Assembly (NCBI GenBank): GCA_018222915.1
Contig: JAAEZI010000024.1
Location: forward strand, 1-47,095
From: Algicola sp.
Lineage (GTDB): Bacteria; Bacteroidota; Bacteroidia; Flavobacteriales; Flavobacteriaceae
Direction of reading: 5' to 3'
Length of the DNA: 47,095 bases
The notes under the pieces were generated by a model, which saw nothing but the letters and a program-made list of their open reading frames with translations, was not told the DNA's origin and did no database searches. The position numbers and the translations under genes are program-made. Shown piece by piece: positions 35,252-44,425 of this stretch. Position 1 is the first letter of the stretch. Every line of letters starts with the position of its first letter.

Positions 35252-36805
35252 ATGGATACCTTATTTAATTTCATTTCGAACATGCCTTGGTGGTCTTGGA
35301 TTCTCATCCTTCTCGTGATTATAGCTGTTCGTGATATTTTACAGAAAAAACACACCATTAGTCATAATTTTCCAATTGTTGGACACTTTAGATACATGTT
35401 AGAAAGTATAGGTCCGGAACTTCGTCAGTATTTAGTCGCTAATAATAGAGAAGAACTGCCATTTAACCGTATTGAACGTGGTTGGGTGTATGCCTCTTCA
35501 AAAAACGAAAATAACTATGAAGGTTTTGGAACCGACAGAGATATCTATGCTCATCAGCATATATTCATCAACAACAACATGTTTGCCTTTAAAATAGACG
35601 ACAATCATCCAAATGCGATTGATAAGTCCTTTTTGCCATGTGCCAAAGTCATGGGTGCCTATAATAATAGACGTCGGCCCTATCGTCCTTGTTCGGTGAT
35701 AAATGTATCTGCGATGAGTTTTGGTTCTTTATCTGCCAAGGCTATTGAATCCTTGAATAAAGGGGTAAAAATGGCTCACGCTTATCACAATACTGGAGAA
35801 GGTGGCTTATCACCATACCACAAAAATGGTGGTGATGTTGTGTTTCATTTTGGAACTGGTTATTTTGGTGTCCGAGCAGAGGACGGTGGATTTTCCATGG
35901 AGAAAATGAAAGCACTTATTGAAGAACACCCTTATATTCGTGCTATTGAAGTCAAATTGTCGCAAGGTGCTAAACCTGGTAAAGGTGGCGTACTTCCCGG
36001 CTCTAAAATTTCAGAAGAAATAGCCGAAATTAGAGGTGTTGAGCCCGGAAAAACAGTACTATCACCTCCCAACCACAAGGCCTTTTCGACGGTTCAGGAA
36101 ATGGTAGATTTTATTGAAGCCATAGCTGAAGAAACTGGTTTACCTGTTGGTATTAAAGCTGCAATCGGTAAGCTTGATCAATGGGAAGAACTGGCTGATA
36201 TTATGCTAAAGACGAACAAAGGACCAGATTTTATCACGGTTGATGGCGGAGAAGGCGGTACTGGAGCGGCACCACCTAGTTTTGCAGACCACGTATCATT
36301 ACCCTGGGTTTATGGCTTTGGTGACCTTTATAAACTGTTTCAGAAAAAAGGATTAACGGAAAGACTCGTGTTTATAGGAAGTGGTAAGTTAGGGTTTCCA
36401 GCGAAGGCAGCTATGGCCTTTGCTATGGGAGCTGATTGTATCAATGTGGCACGTGAAGCCATGATGAGTATTGGTTGTATTCAAGCACAGATTTGTCATA
36501 CGAATCGATGTCCTAGTGGAGTCGCGACACAAAATAAGTGGCTGCAAAACGGTATTGATCCTACCCTTAAATCAGTGCGATTAGCACAATATTTTAAAAC
36601 GTTTCGTAAAGAATTTATAGAAATCACCCATGCGGCAGGTTATGAACACCCTTGTCAGTTTACGATGGATGATATCGAGGTGAACGTAGATGACCATAAC
36701 CTATCAAAAGAACTATCAAACACCTATCAGTATCATAAAACCAAAGTACCATTTACCTCGATGGAAAACTTAAAAAATTGTCAACATTTAGGTGGAAAAA
36801 ACTAA
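35252..36805 (+). CDS. FMN-binding glutamate synthase-like protein (GltS domain 2 type)
   Basis: A 517-residue protein with one N-terminal membrane helix (about 12-26, PWWSWILILLVIIAV). The body is the FMN-binding (beta/alpha)8 domain of glutamate synthase: GEGGLSPYHKNGGDVVFHFG (about 181-200), GAKPGKGGVLPG, FITVDGGEGGTGAAP, and the 3Fe-4S motif C-x5-C-x4-C in IGCIQAQICHTNRCP. No N-terminal amidotransferase or small-subunit domain is present, so it is not a standard GltB. Ligand-specific oxidoreductase activity coupled to the membrane is likely but unproven; related proteins are common in Bacteroidota. A candidate structured leader lies 70 bases upstream. Confidence 0.92.
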   Translation: MDTLFNFISNMPWWSWILILLVIIAVRDILQKKHTISHNFPIVGHFRYMLESIGPELRQYLVANNREELPFNRIERGWVYASSKNENNYEGFGTDRDIYAHQHIFINNNMFAFKIDDNHPNAIDKSFLPCAKVMGAYNNRRRPYRPCSVINVSAMSFGSLSAKAIESLNKGVKMAHAYHNTGEGGLSPYHKNGGDVVFHFGTGYFGVRAEDGGFSMEKMKALIEEHPYIRAIEVKLSQGAKPGKGGVLPGSKISEEIAEIRGVEPGKTVLSPPNHKAFSTVQEMVDFIEAIAEETGLPVGIKAAIGKLDQWEELADIMLKTNKGPDFITVDGGEGGTGAAPPSFADHVSLPWVYGFGDLYKLFQKKGLTERLVFIGSGKLGFPAKAAMAFAMGADCINVAREAMMSIGCIQAQICHTNRCPSGVATQNKWLQNGIDPTLKSVRLAQYFKTFRKEFIEITHAAGYEHPCQFTMDDIEVNVDDHNLSKELSNTYQYHKTKVPFTSMENLKNCQHLGGKN

Positions 36806-36864
36806 AACAATTCTGATAAAACTCTTAAGTTTACAATCTAAAGTGAATAAATTAAAACACGATT

Positions 36865-37383
36865 ATGGAACTTGATATTTTGGGCCTTTTGTTATACTCT
36901 ATTCCGGCTATTGTTACTGGAGCAATTGCCTTTCTATTTTTTAGAGAACATGTGGAAAATGAAAATAGACGTCGTGACTTCCTTATCCAAAAAGACTTGC
37001 AAAAAGATGCCCTTCCAATGCGACTGCAAGCCTATGAGCGCATGTCGCTTTTTCTCGAAAGAATTAAACCATCAAAATTACTTTTAAGAGTAAATCCAAA
37101 CTCCTCAAAGAAAGAGGATTACGAATCTTTACTTATAGCAAATATTGAACAAGAATTTGATCATAATTTAGCACAACAGATTTATGTAACTGATCAATGC
37201 TGGAACATTACAGCAACGGCAAAAAACGCGACAATTCAAATGATTAGAAAAACGACAATTTCAGAAGATGTGGATTCGGCAGATAAATTAAGAGAAGCGA
37301 TTTTAACGAATATGGTAGACAAAAGATCACCTAGTGATGCCGCTTTATCTTTTATCAAAGAAGAAGTATCAAACCTGTGGTAA
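36865..37383 (+). CDS. Single-pass membrane protein, DUF7935-type
   Basis: A 172-residue protein with one N-terminal hydrophobic segment (about 6-25, LGLLLYSIPAIVTGAIAFLF) followed by a charged, helical, mostly soluble domain (MRLQAYERMSLFLERIKPSKLL). It resembles a flavobacterial family annotated as DUF7935; function is unknown. It follows the glutamate synthase-like gene by 59 bases on the same strand, so the two may share a transcript. No catalytic motif is visible. Confidence 0.8.
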   Translation: MELDILGLLLYSIPAIVTGAIAFLFFREHVENENRRRDFLIQKDLQKDALPMRLQAYERMSLFLERIKPSKLLLRVNPNSSKKEDYESLLIANIEQEFDHNLAQQIYVTDQCWNITATAKNATIQMIRKTTISEDVDSADKLREAILTNMVDKRSPSDAALSFIKEEVSNLW

Positions 37384-37391
37384 GAGCGTCA

Positions 37392-38288
37392 TCAAATCAC
37401 CGAATGACCTTCATGCTTTTCTTTCGCATAAGAATAACCTTGCTCCCACCATTTAGTCATTAATCGTTTACTGAAAATTAAAGAGTTTTCCGTTAGACTT
37501 GTAGGCGTGTAATACAAATTAAGCTTCACACCTCTATTCTTTGCGGCAAGCTTTCCAATAATCACATCATTTTTCTCTACTTGATCAAGCAAATGCCCGA
37601 ATAAATTCAGCATTAATGAAAACGGGTTTTTTCCCAATACTTTGGTGCGCTCCATTTGCTCCGCCTCTAATACGATCGCATCTACTTCAGTTGCCCCTCT
37701 TAAAATCGCCTCACGAATCGGGATAACGCAACCCAAACCGCCATCGGCATATTCATAGCCATCTACTTTCGCTAAAGACATAAAAGGTATATAATTACAA
37801 GAAATCCATATCCAATTACAAAATTCCTCATAAGAACAGTCCTTAATCGATTTATATTCAACACGATTCATAGAGAGATTAGACACTGTCACAACCACAT
37901 CCTCGCGCGTTTTTATGATTTTGTCATACTCTTCTCTTGTGAAATTTTGTCTGATATTGCGCTTTAACGCCTTACTCTCACCAAAGGTTCGTTTCATTCT
38001 AATAAACTGCCATAGAGAATTTACAAAATCAATTGACACGTATTCCCGATCACCTTTTTTACGCTGAACGAATGGACTTATACTAAAAATATCACGCTGC
38101 TGTACATTGGTAAAAATATCATATAATTTCCCAATATCCCTTACAGCCAGATGTGGCACGAGCAAACTGCCGGTAGATGTCCCTAAAAACATATCGTAAT
38201 CACGACCTTGCCCTTCCATAAGGTATTGTGCAACACCTCCAGCAAATGCGCCTTTACTACCTCCTCCAGATATTACCAATGCTCTCAA
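37392..38288 (-). CDS. Patatin-like phospholipase
   Basis: A 298-residue lipid acyl hydrolase. The oxyanion-hole motif GGGSKGAF (8-15), the nucleophile GTSTG (Ser 38) and the catalytic Asp in YADGGLGC are all present, giving a complete Ser-Asp dyad. There is no signal peptide. It starts with TTG at 38288-38286, one base after the TAA stop of the upstream aminopeptidase gene, so it depends on that transcript. It probably acts on membrane phospholipids or lysophospholipids. Confidence 0.9.
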   Translation of the reverse strand: MRALVISGGGSKGAFAGGVAQYLMEGQGRDYDMFLGTSTGSLLVPHLAVRDIGKLYDIFTNVQQRDIFSISPFVQRKKGDREYVSIDFVNSLWQFIRMKRTFGESKALKRNIRQNFTREEYDKIIKTREDVVVTVSNLSMNRVEYKSIKDCSYEEFCNWIWISCNYIPFMSLAKVDGYEYADGGLGCVIPIREAILRGATEVDAIVLEAEQMERTKVLGKNPFSLMLNLFGHLLDQVEKNDVIIGKLAAKNRGVKLNLYYTPTSLTENSLIFSKRLMTKWWEQGYSYAKEKHEGHSVI

Positions 38289-38289
38289 A

Positions 38290-40296
38290 TTATTCTTTTT
38301 TATATAGTTCTATCAAATTCTTGTAAGCTTCTTTTTGCTGCAATTCCTCCAACATAGTTTTAGCAAATTTCGAAAACCGCCAATTGTAATGCCTTGATGC
38401 CTCTACTAAACTCTCAATAGACTGTTTATCAAAAGCATCAAGCAGCTTTAAATAATTAAATGCATTCATCCGTAACTCAAACGACTGATTCGGCAAAGAA
38501 TAACTGATGATTTCATTTAATATTTGTTGTTTTTTTTCCGGCTGATACTCTAAGGTATTTAAATGCAATGCCAACCACAGCAACCTTACATTATAATTAT
38601 TAAAACCCTTGACATCTTTTGTTTTTTCTAAGTACTTGACACGTTCTTGAGGAAAACTAACCCACAAATTGTACAAAGCCACCTCTTTGGTTAGGTATGA
38701 CTTATCATCCAGTAAACTCTCATAATCCGATTTCAGTTGTGATGGAATTGCACTTACATATTGCGCGATTGCTTGACGTACTTTCAGACTGTTTTTAAAG
38801 GCATGCGTATCAATTTGCTCTGGTAACTGGGCCATAACCTTGATTTTGATTTCATCGGAAACATTAGACACTAAAATATCTTTACACTCAGAAGGACGAT
38901 CTTCACAATCAACGTTTAAATAATCGTTCATAAACGAAGATTTCTTTAAACTCTTCACCATCGCGTCTTCAGGCAAATCGACGTTAACCAACCAGCTATC
39001 AACAAATTCCGACAAATCCTGACCACTGGCACGCTCAACCTCCGATATAAAGTCTTTTGTCTCTACACTACCAAATTGATAGGCACTCAAATACGCTCTG
39101 ACAGCAGATTTAAAAGCGCTGTCACCAACTTGCTCCCTTAACATATGCAAGACCCATGCTCCTTTTTTATAAAATGTTGTACTGCTTGATTTAGGATTCA
39201 ACAAAGAAGTTCCCTCACCCCTTGACTCTTGAGCTAGCAATTCCTGAGCGTTCTCAAACAACTGCCAATAATAATGCTCATCTCCGAACAAATGGCGCTC
39301 AGCCAACAAGGCATAATAGGTCGCAAAACCTTCTTGCAACCAATGATGCTCTCCAGATTTAGCGGTCACAAGGTTACCAAACCACTGATGCGCCAACTCA
39401 TGTGCATTAACTGTAATATAGTTTTTATCATTAAACGCGATAGAATCCACAACGTAACTATCCGAAAAAATAGTCAAACTTGTATTTTCCATTCCAGAAT
39501 ACAAAAAATCTTTCACTGGCACCTGCTTATAATTTTGCCATGGGTAAGGAAATCCTATTTCTTCCTCAAGAAAATCAAACATTTCTTTGGTATAACGATA
39601 GGTAGGCTCCACGTTCAAGGAGTCTTCAGGGTAATAGTAATATTCTAAAGGAATGCCACTTTTAGATAGCTCTGTTTTTTTATCATATTGACCCATAGCT
39701 AGAGCCACAAGGTAACTAGACATAGGCCTGTTCATCTCATAAAACCAATGTTCTACAAATCCATCATCTATGTAGTTCACAAGCTTTCCATTGCCTATTG
39801 CTTTTGTACCAGGCGTCGAGGAAATGACTAGATTGAAAATAATTTTATCGTTGACATCATCAATACTGGGCAACCAATGACTTGTATACTTACCTTGACC
39901 CTGCGTCCATACTTGATCGATAGTATCACCTTCTTTACTTACAAAATACATGGCTTTTTTAGGTCTAACTTCGGCAGCAAAACTTAAGACATTATTTTTT
40001 GACTTCTTAAATTTTTCCTTGAGCACCAGATGCTTGCCAGTATTGTGAATCTCAATAGGCTTATTGTTTAAATACACATCATAAAACGTCATATCTTTTG
40101 CGTCCAAAAAAATAGAATCTGTGCGTTTTAGAACATCAAATGTTGCTTTGTATTTAAAAATATTGACGTTTTCAATATCCGTATAATCAAATAATACATT
40201 GGCTTCAATCTTCTTAAAATCCACGTAATTAGTTTGCTGTGCGACTGTAAATCCACTGAAAAAAAACGCAAAAACGATAAACACAAATAACTTCAT
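38290..40296 (-). CDS. M1 family metallopeptidase (aminopeptidase)
   Basis: A 668-residue protein with a signal peptide (about 1-19, ending TVAQ). The M1 core is complete: SGMENTSL for the GxMEN substrate-binding loop, HELAHQWFGN with His 299, Glu 300 and His 303, and the third zinc ligand Glu 322 in WLQEGFATYY, 18 residues after the second His as expected for gluzincins. The C-terminal helical domain follows. It removes N-terminal residues from peptides, probably in the periplasm. It is directly followed by the patatin gene (one intervening base), forming a two-gene operon, and diverges from recG. Confidence 0.95.
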   Translation of the reverse strand: MKLFVFIVFAFFFSGFTVAQQTNYVDFKKIEANVLFDYTDIENVNIFKYKATFDVLKRTDSIFLDAKDMTFYDVYLNNKPIEIHNTGKHLVLKEKFKKSKNNVLSFAAEVRPKKAMYFVSKEGDTIDQVWTQGQGKYTSHWLPSIDDVNDKIIFNLVISSTPGTKAIGNGKLVNYIDDGFVEHWFYEMNRPMSSYLVALAMGQYDKKTELSKSGIPLEYYYYPEDSLNVEPTYRYTKEMFDFLEEEIGFPYPWQNYKQVPVKDFLYSGMENTSLTIFSDSYVVDSIAFNDKNYITVNAHELAHQWFGNLVTAKSGEHHWLQEGFATYYALLAERHLFGDEHYYWQLFENAQELLAQESRGEGTSLLNPKSSSTTFYKKGAWVLHMLREQVGDSAFKSAVRAYLSAYQFGSVETKDFISEVERASGQDLSEFVDSWLVNVDLPEDAMVKSLKKSSFMNDYLNVDCEDRPSECKDILVSNVSDEIKIKVMAQLPEQIDTHAFKNSLKVRQAIAQYVSAIPSQLKSDYESLLDDKSYLTKEVALYNLWVSFPQERVKYLEKTKDVKGFNNYNVRLLWLALHLNTLEYQPEKKQQILNEIISYSLPNQSFELRMNAFNYLKLLDAFDKQSIESLVEASRHYNWRFSKFAKTMLEELQQKEAYKNLIELYKKE

Positions 40297-40403
40297 AGGT
40301 AGGCTTTATCAAAGACAAGACCAAAGTACAATTTTTAAGAAGAACAGAAAAGTTCCAAGGCTTTGAGATGATAATTTAAACAAGAATTAATTAAATTCGC
40401 TCT

Positions 40404-42506
40404 ATGAGTTCCAATCTTCAAACTCCAATTGATTACCTTAAAGGCGTAGGACCAAATCGAGCAGATTTACTACGAAGTGAGCTTGGCATTCACACCTATC
40501 AAGACCTGATTAATTTATTCCCTAATCGCTATTTAGACCGCACTAAATATTATAAAATTAGCGAGCTGCAACGAAACAGCTCTGAAGTTCAAATAATTGG
40601 AAAAATCACGGGATTTAAAGAGGTCGCCCAAAAACGCGGCAAGCGTTTAGTAGCAAAGTTCCAAGATGACACTGGCAGCATGGACCTTGTTTGGTTTCGA
40701 GGACAAAAATGGATTCGTGAGAGCATCAAAACAAACACGGAGTACGTCATCTTTGGAAAAGTCAATTGGTTTAATGGCGTTTTTAACATGCCACATCCAG
40801 AGTTAGAATTACTGAGCTCACATGAAAAAAACCTACGTTCATCAATGCAGGCTGTTTACCCTTCTACGGAAAAACTCAGCAATAAAGGTATCACCAATCG
40901 GGTATTGACAAAAATTATGCAAAGTCTCTTTTTAGAGACCAAAGGACGATTCGTGGAAACGCTTCCTGAAAATTTAATTTCAGAACTCAAACTACTACCT
41001 AAAAGTGATGCGCTTTTTAATGTTCATTTTCCTAAAAATCAAGAGCTCTTAGCACGTGCAGAATTTCGATTGAAATTTGAAGAATTATTCTACATTCAAT
41101 TGCAACTTATTCTGAAAAATCTCATTCACAAATCTAAAATAAAAGGGTTTCCATTTGAGTCGGTTGGAGACTATTTCAACACGTTCTACAAAACGCATTT
41201 ACCCTTCGATTTGACCAATGCCCAAAAACGCGTTTTAAAAGAAATTCGTCAAGACTTAGGAAGTAATGCGCAAATGAATCGCTTATTACAAGGTGATGTG
41301 GGTTCTGGTAAAACCATAGTCGCGTTTATGTCAATGCTCATGGCGCTTGACAACGGTTTTCAAGCGTGTTTAATGGCGCCAACTGAAATTTTGTCAGTCC
41401 AACACTATAACGGATTATTAGAATTATGTAACAAATTGAATATCAGTATTAAAATACTAACTGGTTCAAGTAATACTTCAGAAAGAAGAAAAATTCATGA
41501 ATCCTTAGAAAATGGTGACTTACAGATCTTAATTGGCACGCATGCGCTTCTAGAAGATAAAGTAAAATTTAAAAATTTAGGCTTGGCAATTATCGATGAG
41601 CAACATCGTTTTGGTGTCGCACAACGATCAAAATTATGGAAAAAAAACACCTCTCCTCCGCATATTTTGGTGATGACCGCTACACCCATTCCAAGAACTT
41701 TAGCGATGTCATTATATGGTGATTTAGACATCTCAATAATTGATGAATTACCACCTGGTAGACAAGTGATAAAAACGGTTCATCGTTATGACAAAAACCG
41801 CTTAAAAGTCATGCGATTTATGCGAGATGAAATAGAGAAAGGTCGACAAATATATATTGTTTATCCACTCATACAGGAAAGTGCTGCGTTAGATTATAAG
41901 GATCTGATGGATGGTTACGAAAGCATTGTTAGAGAGTTTCCTCAACCTAAATATCAAATATCCATTGTTCATGGAAAAATGAAACCTCAAGATAAAGAAT
42001 ATGAAATGCAGCGATTTGTTCGTGGAGAAACGCAAATCATGGTTGCAACAACGGTTATAGAGGTTGGCGTTAATGTTCCAAATGCATCGGTAATGATTAT
42101 AGAAAGTGCTGAACGCTTTGGCCTCTCTCAGCTACACCAACTTAGAGGTCGTGTTGGACGAGGTGCTGAACAAAGTTATTGTATTTTGATGACTGGGCAC
42201 AAATTGAGTCAAGACAGTAAAACACGCCTCGAAACCATGACCCGAACCAGCGACGGTTTTGAAATTGCCGAAGTCGACTTGAGATTGAGAGGTCCAGGTG
42301 ACCTTATGGGAACACAACAGAGCGGCATTTTAAATCTGAAAATAGCCAATATTGTAAAAGACAAAGACATTTTACAAAGCGCACGTTTTTATGCCAAACG
42401 TATTTTAAACAATGACCCTTCATTGAGTTTATCAGAACATCAGGTTATTCTGAATACCTACCGACAATTAAGCAAGTACAAGAACATCTGGAATTACATT
42501 TCATAA
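40404..42506 (+). CDS. recG: ATP-dependent DNA helicase RecG
   Basis: A 700-residue branched-DNA helicase. The N-terminal wedge/OB domain (LKGVGPNRADLLRSELGI, then KFQDDTGSMDLVWFRGQ) is followed by Walker A GDVGSGKT at about 297-304, IDEQHRFGVAQ (motif II, about 398), MTATPIPRTLAMS (motif III), VATTVIEVGVNVPNA and RGRVGRGAEQSYC. The C-terminal region carries the FEIAEVDLRLRGPGDLMGTQQSG motif characteristic of RecG. It remodels stalled forks and Holliday junctions. It has its own divergent start from the M1 gene; the hairpin downstream terminates the opposite strand better. Confidence 0.97.
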   Translation: MSSNLQTPIDYLKGVGPNRADLLRSELGIHTYQDLINLFPNRYLDRTKYYKISELQRNSSEVQIIGKITGFKEVAQKRGKRLVAKFQDDTGSMDLVWFRGQKWIRESIKTNTEYVIFGKVNWFNGVFNMPHPELELLSSHEKNLRSSMQAVYPSTEKLSNKGITNRVLTKIMQSLFLETKGRFVETLPENLISELKLLPKSDALFNVHFPKNQELLARAEFRLKFEELFYIQLQLILKNLIHKSKIKGFPFESVGDYFNTFYKTHLPFDLTNAQKRVLKEIRQDLGSNAQMNRLLQGDVGSGKTIVAFMSMLMALDNGFQACLMAPTEILSVQHYNGLLELCNKLNISIKILTGSSNTSERRKIHESLENGDLQILIGTHALLEDKVKFKNLGLAIIDEQHRFGVAQRSKLWKKNTSPPHILVMTATPIPRTLAMSLYGDLDISIIDELPPGRQVIKTVHRYDKNRLKVMRFMRDEIEKGRQIYIVYPLIQESAALDYKDLMDGYESIVREFPQPKYQISIVHGKMKPQDKEYEMQRFVRGETQIMVATTVIEVGVNVPNASVMIIESAERFGLSQLHQLRGRVGRGAEQSYCILMTGHKLSQDSKTRLETMTRTSDGFEIAEVDLRLRGPGDLMGTQQSGILNLKIANIVKDKDILQSARFYAKRILNNDPSLSLSEHQVILNTYRQLSKYKNIWNYIS

Positions 42507-42538
42507 AAAAAATGCCCAACTTAAATTAAAGCTGGGCA
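42505..42538 (-). terminator. Intrinsic terminator of the DUF2911-TPR gene
   Basis: On the minus strand TGCCCA (42538-42533) pairs with TGGGCA (42518-42513) across an AT-rich extended stem, followed by eight T. On the plus strand (recG side) no T-run follows, so its direction is minus. Confidence 0.85.
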
Positions 42539-42583
42539 GAAAACATCGCTGGACGTTTTTTGATTGATTTGATGATTACATAC

Positions 42584-43675
42584 TTATAAAGCTCCCAATT
42601 CCTTAAGGTGTTTTTCTGAATTGGCCTTTACGTTAGCTGGTGGATTCATAGACAAGGACTTTTTGAAATTTTTAATCGCTTCTCTTTTATTTCCCATGGT
42701 TTTATAAGCCTCACCCAAACTATCGTAAACATTTGGGTTATCAGGATTTAATTGAACCGCTTTTTTAAAGTAAGTCAGCGCTCTTTCATAATCTTTAGAA
42801 GCCAGCATTTGATACCCCAAAGTATTTAACTGATTCACATTAGCCATCGAAGCAGCTTCATCCATAATTGTAGCATAAGCATCAGTTTTACCTTGCTTCT
42901 TTAATATTTGTGCTTTTATCGCTAAATTATTGAAGGTTTTCTGACTAAAAAACTGACCTGCAATGGCTTTCTCAATCCAGCCTAAGGCCTCGTCGAGATC
43001 TCCGCCATTGTTAAGGGCATAGTTGGCGGCTTGCTCCCAATTTTGACGCTGAAATCCAAATTGACCTTTCGACTTACTCCTGAAATCCTCCAAAACGATT
43101 TCAGTCACATCAAATGAGACTTCAAACGGAAAGGCTTTCTTACCCCAAGCCAAAGAAGCGGTGGCACTATTTGGCTCCACTGTACGAAACTCAAACGTCA
43201 ATAATTCGTGATGCGGCACTGAAACAGTCGAAATATCCGCTCTCAAGGCATCTTGTCCTTTCTCATAGAAATAACTTCCCCAAGCTTCAGCATCTTTCGA
43301 CAAAATTAATGTCGCTGTATCATCTTCACGAACTTCTAGATGCAATCCGTAAGTACCAGCTTTTATAGGCTTACCTTCTACTTCTGCATCATGAGAAAAA
43401 GTGATGGTCGTATTTTCATTAGCACCTGCACGCCAAGGCGCAGCTGTAGACGTTCCAAATCCTAAATTATTCATTCCATACGGTACTAATTTACCCCAAA
43501 TTTCTCGTCCGTTAACACTAGGTCTAGAATAGGCAATCGTTACATCAGACACACCAACTCTCTGTGATACAGTCGCATATTGACTGCCACGTGGTGTGTT
43601 TAATTGGGCAAAAGTGCTCATGCTTACTAGCAAAAACACGTAACTCAAAAATTGCGTCATTCTTTTTTCTTTCAT
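42584..43675 (-). CDS. DUF2911 domain protein with C-terminal TPR repeats
   Basis: A 363-residue protein with a signal peptide (about 1-23, ending TFAQ). A DUF2911 domain (about 24-190) includes GSQYATVSQRVGVSDVTIAYS, NEIWGKLVPYG-like spacing (REIWGKLVPYGMNN) and GTYGLHLEVREDD. TPR units follow, with DYERALTYFKKAVQLNPDNPNVYDSLGEAYKTMG at about 295-330 and a final KREAIKNFKKSLSMNP. DUF2911 is a Bacteroidota-rich secreted domain of unknown function; the TPR part suggests protein binding. It is monocistronic with its own terminator. Confidence 0.88.
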   Translation of the reverse strand: MKEKRMTQFLSYVFLLVSMSTFAQLNTPRGSQYATVSQRVGVSDVTIAYSRPSVNGREIWGKLVPYGMNNLGFGTSTAAPWRAGANENTTITFSHDAEVEGKPIKAGTYGLHLEVREDDTATLILSKDAEAWGSYFYEKGQDALRADISTVSVPHHELLTFEFRTVEPNSATASLAWGKKAFPFEVSFDVTEIVLEDFRSKSKGQFGFQRQNWEQAANYALNNGGDLDEALGWIEKAIAGQFFSQKTFNNLAIKAQILKKQGKTDAYATIMDEAASMANVNQLNTLGYQMLASKDYERALTYFKKAVQLNPDNPNVYDSLGEAYKTMGNKREAIKNFKKSLSMNPPANVKANSEKHLKELGAL

Positions 43676-43829
43676 AATTGATTGATTTTAGTTGATTTAA
43701 TTGTCAAACAAAGTAGACACAAATGTTATTGACCTGTGTTACAGACTTGTTAAAGACACCTTCAATAATGTTAATTAACATTTAACTTGTAGGAATTTTA
43801 TAAGTACCTTTATCAAAAATCTCACAGGT

Positions 43830-44417
43830 ATGAGCATGTTACACCTCAAGCTAGAAACTGATCCTCGTTGGGCTACCATAGCCGAAGAACATATCGAAGA
43901 AATATTGACAGATCATGCTTGGTGTGAGCAAAAAGCAGCTACAAATGCGATCACCATTATTATTCAAAATCCGCAATATGAGGACATGGTCACCGACTTA
44001 CTTGAATTAGCCAAAGAAGAGTTGGAGCATTTTCAAATGGTACACAACATCATAAAAAAACGTGGCTATATTCTCGGAAGAGAACGTAAAGACCATTATG
44101 TCAATGAATTATATAAGTTTATGAATAAGGGTGGTAATCGCCTTCAAAGCATGGTAGACCGTTTACTATTTTCTGCAATGATTGAGGCCAGAAGCTGTGA
44201 ACGTTTCAAACTCCTATCGCAACGAATTAAAGACGAGGAACTTTCAAAGTTTTATTATGACTTAATGGTGAGTGAAGCTGGGCATTACACAACCTTCATC
44301 ACCTTTGCACGCAAATACGGAAAAGGCATTAATGTCGATCAGCGCTGGCAAGACCTCGTGGCATTTGAAGGAGAACTCATAAAGAGTTACGGCAAATCAG
44401 AATCCATTCACGGATAA
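43830..44417 (+). CDS. miaE: tRNA-(ms2io6A)-hydroxylase MiaE
   Basis: A 195-residue ferritin-like di-iron four-helix-bundle protein. Iron-ligand type motifs appear as EEHIEEILTDHAWCEQKA (Glu, first helix), EELEHFQMVH (E-x2-H) , EARSCERF and SEAGHYTTF (E-x2-H). It hydroxylates the isopentenyl group of ms2i6A at tRNA position 37 using O2. No miaA/miaB gene is adjacent. The ATG at 43830 was chosen (MSML); a second ATG six bases later is also possible. It converges with the TlpA-like gene with only eight bases between stops. Confidence 0.92.
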   Translation: MSMLHLKLETDPRWATIAEEHIEEILTDHAWCEQKAATNAITIIIQNPQYEDMVTDLLELAKEELEHFQMVHNIIKKRGYILGRERKDHYVNELYKFMNKGGNRLQSMVDRLLFSAMIEARSCERFKLLSQRIKDEELSKFYYDLMVSEAGHYTTFITFARKYGKGINVDQRWQDLVAFEGELIKSYGKSESIHG

Positions 44418-44425
44418 CTCATAAA

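Noticed and set aside
42513-42538. Hairpin as a terminator for recG
   Set aside because: There is no T-run on the plus strand; the T-run is on the minus strand, where it serves the DUF2911-TPR gene.
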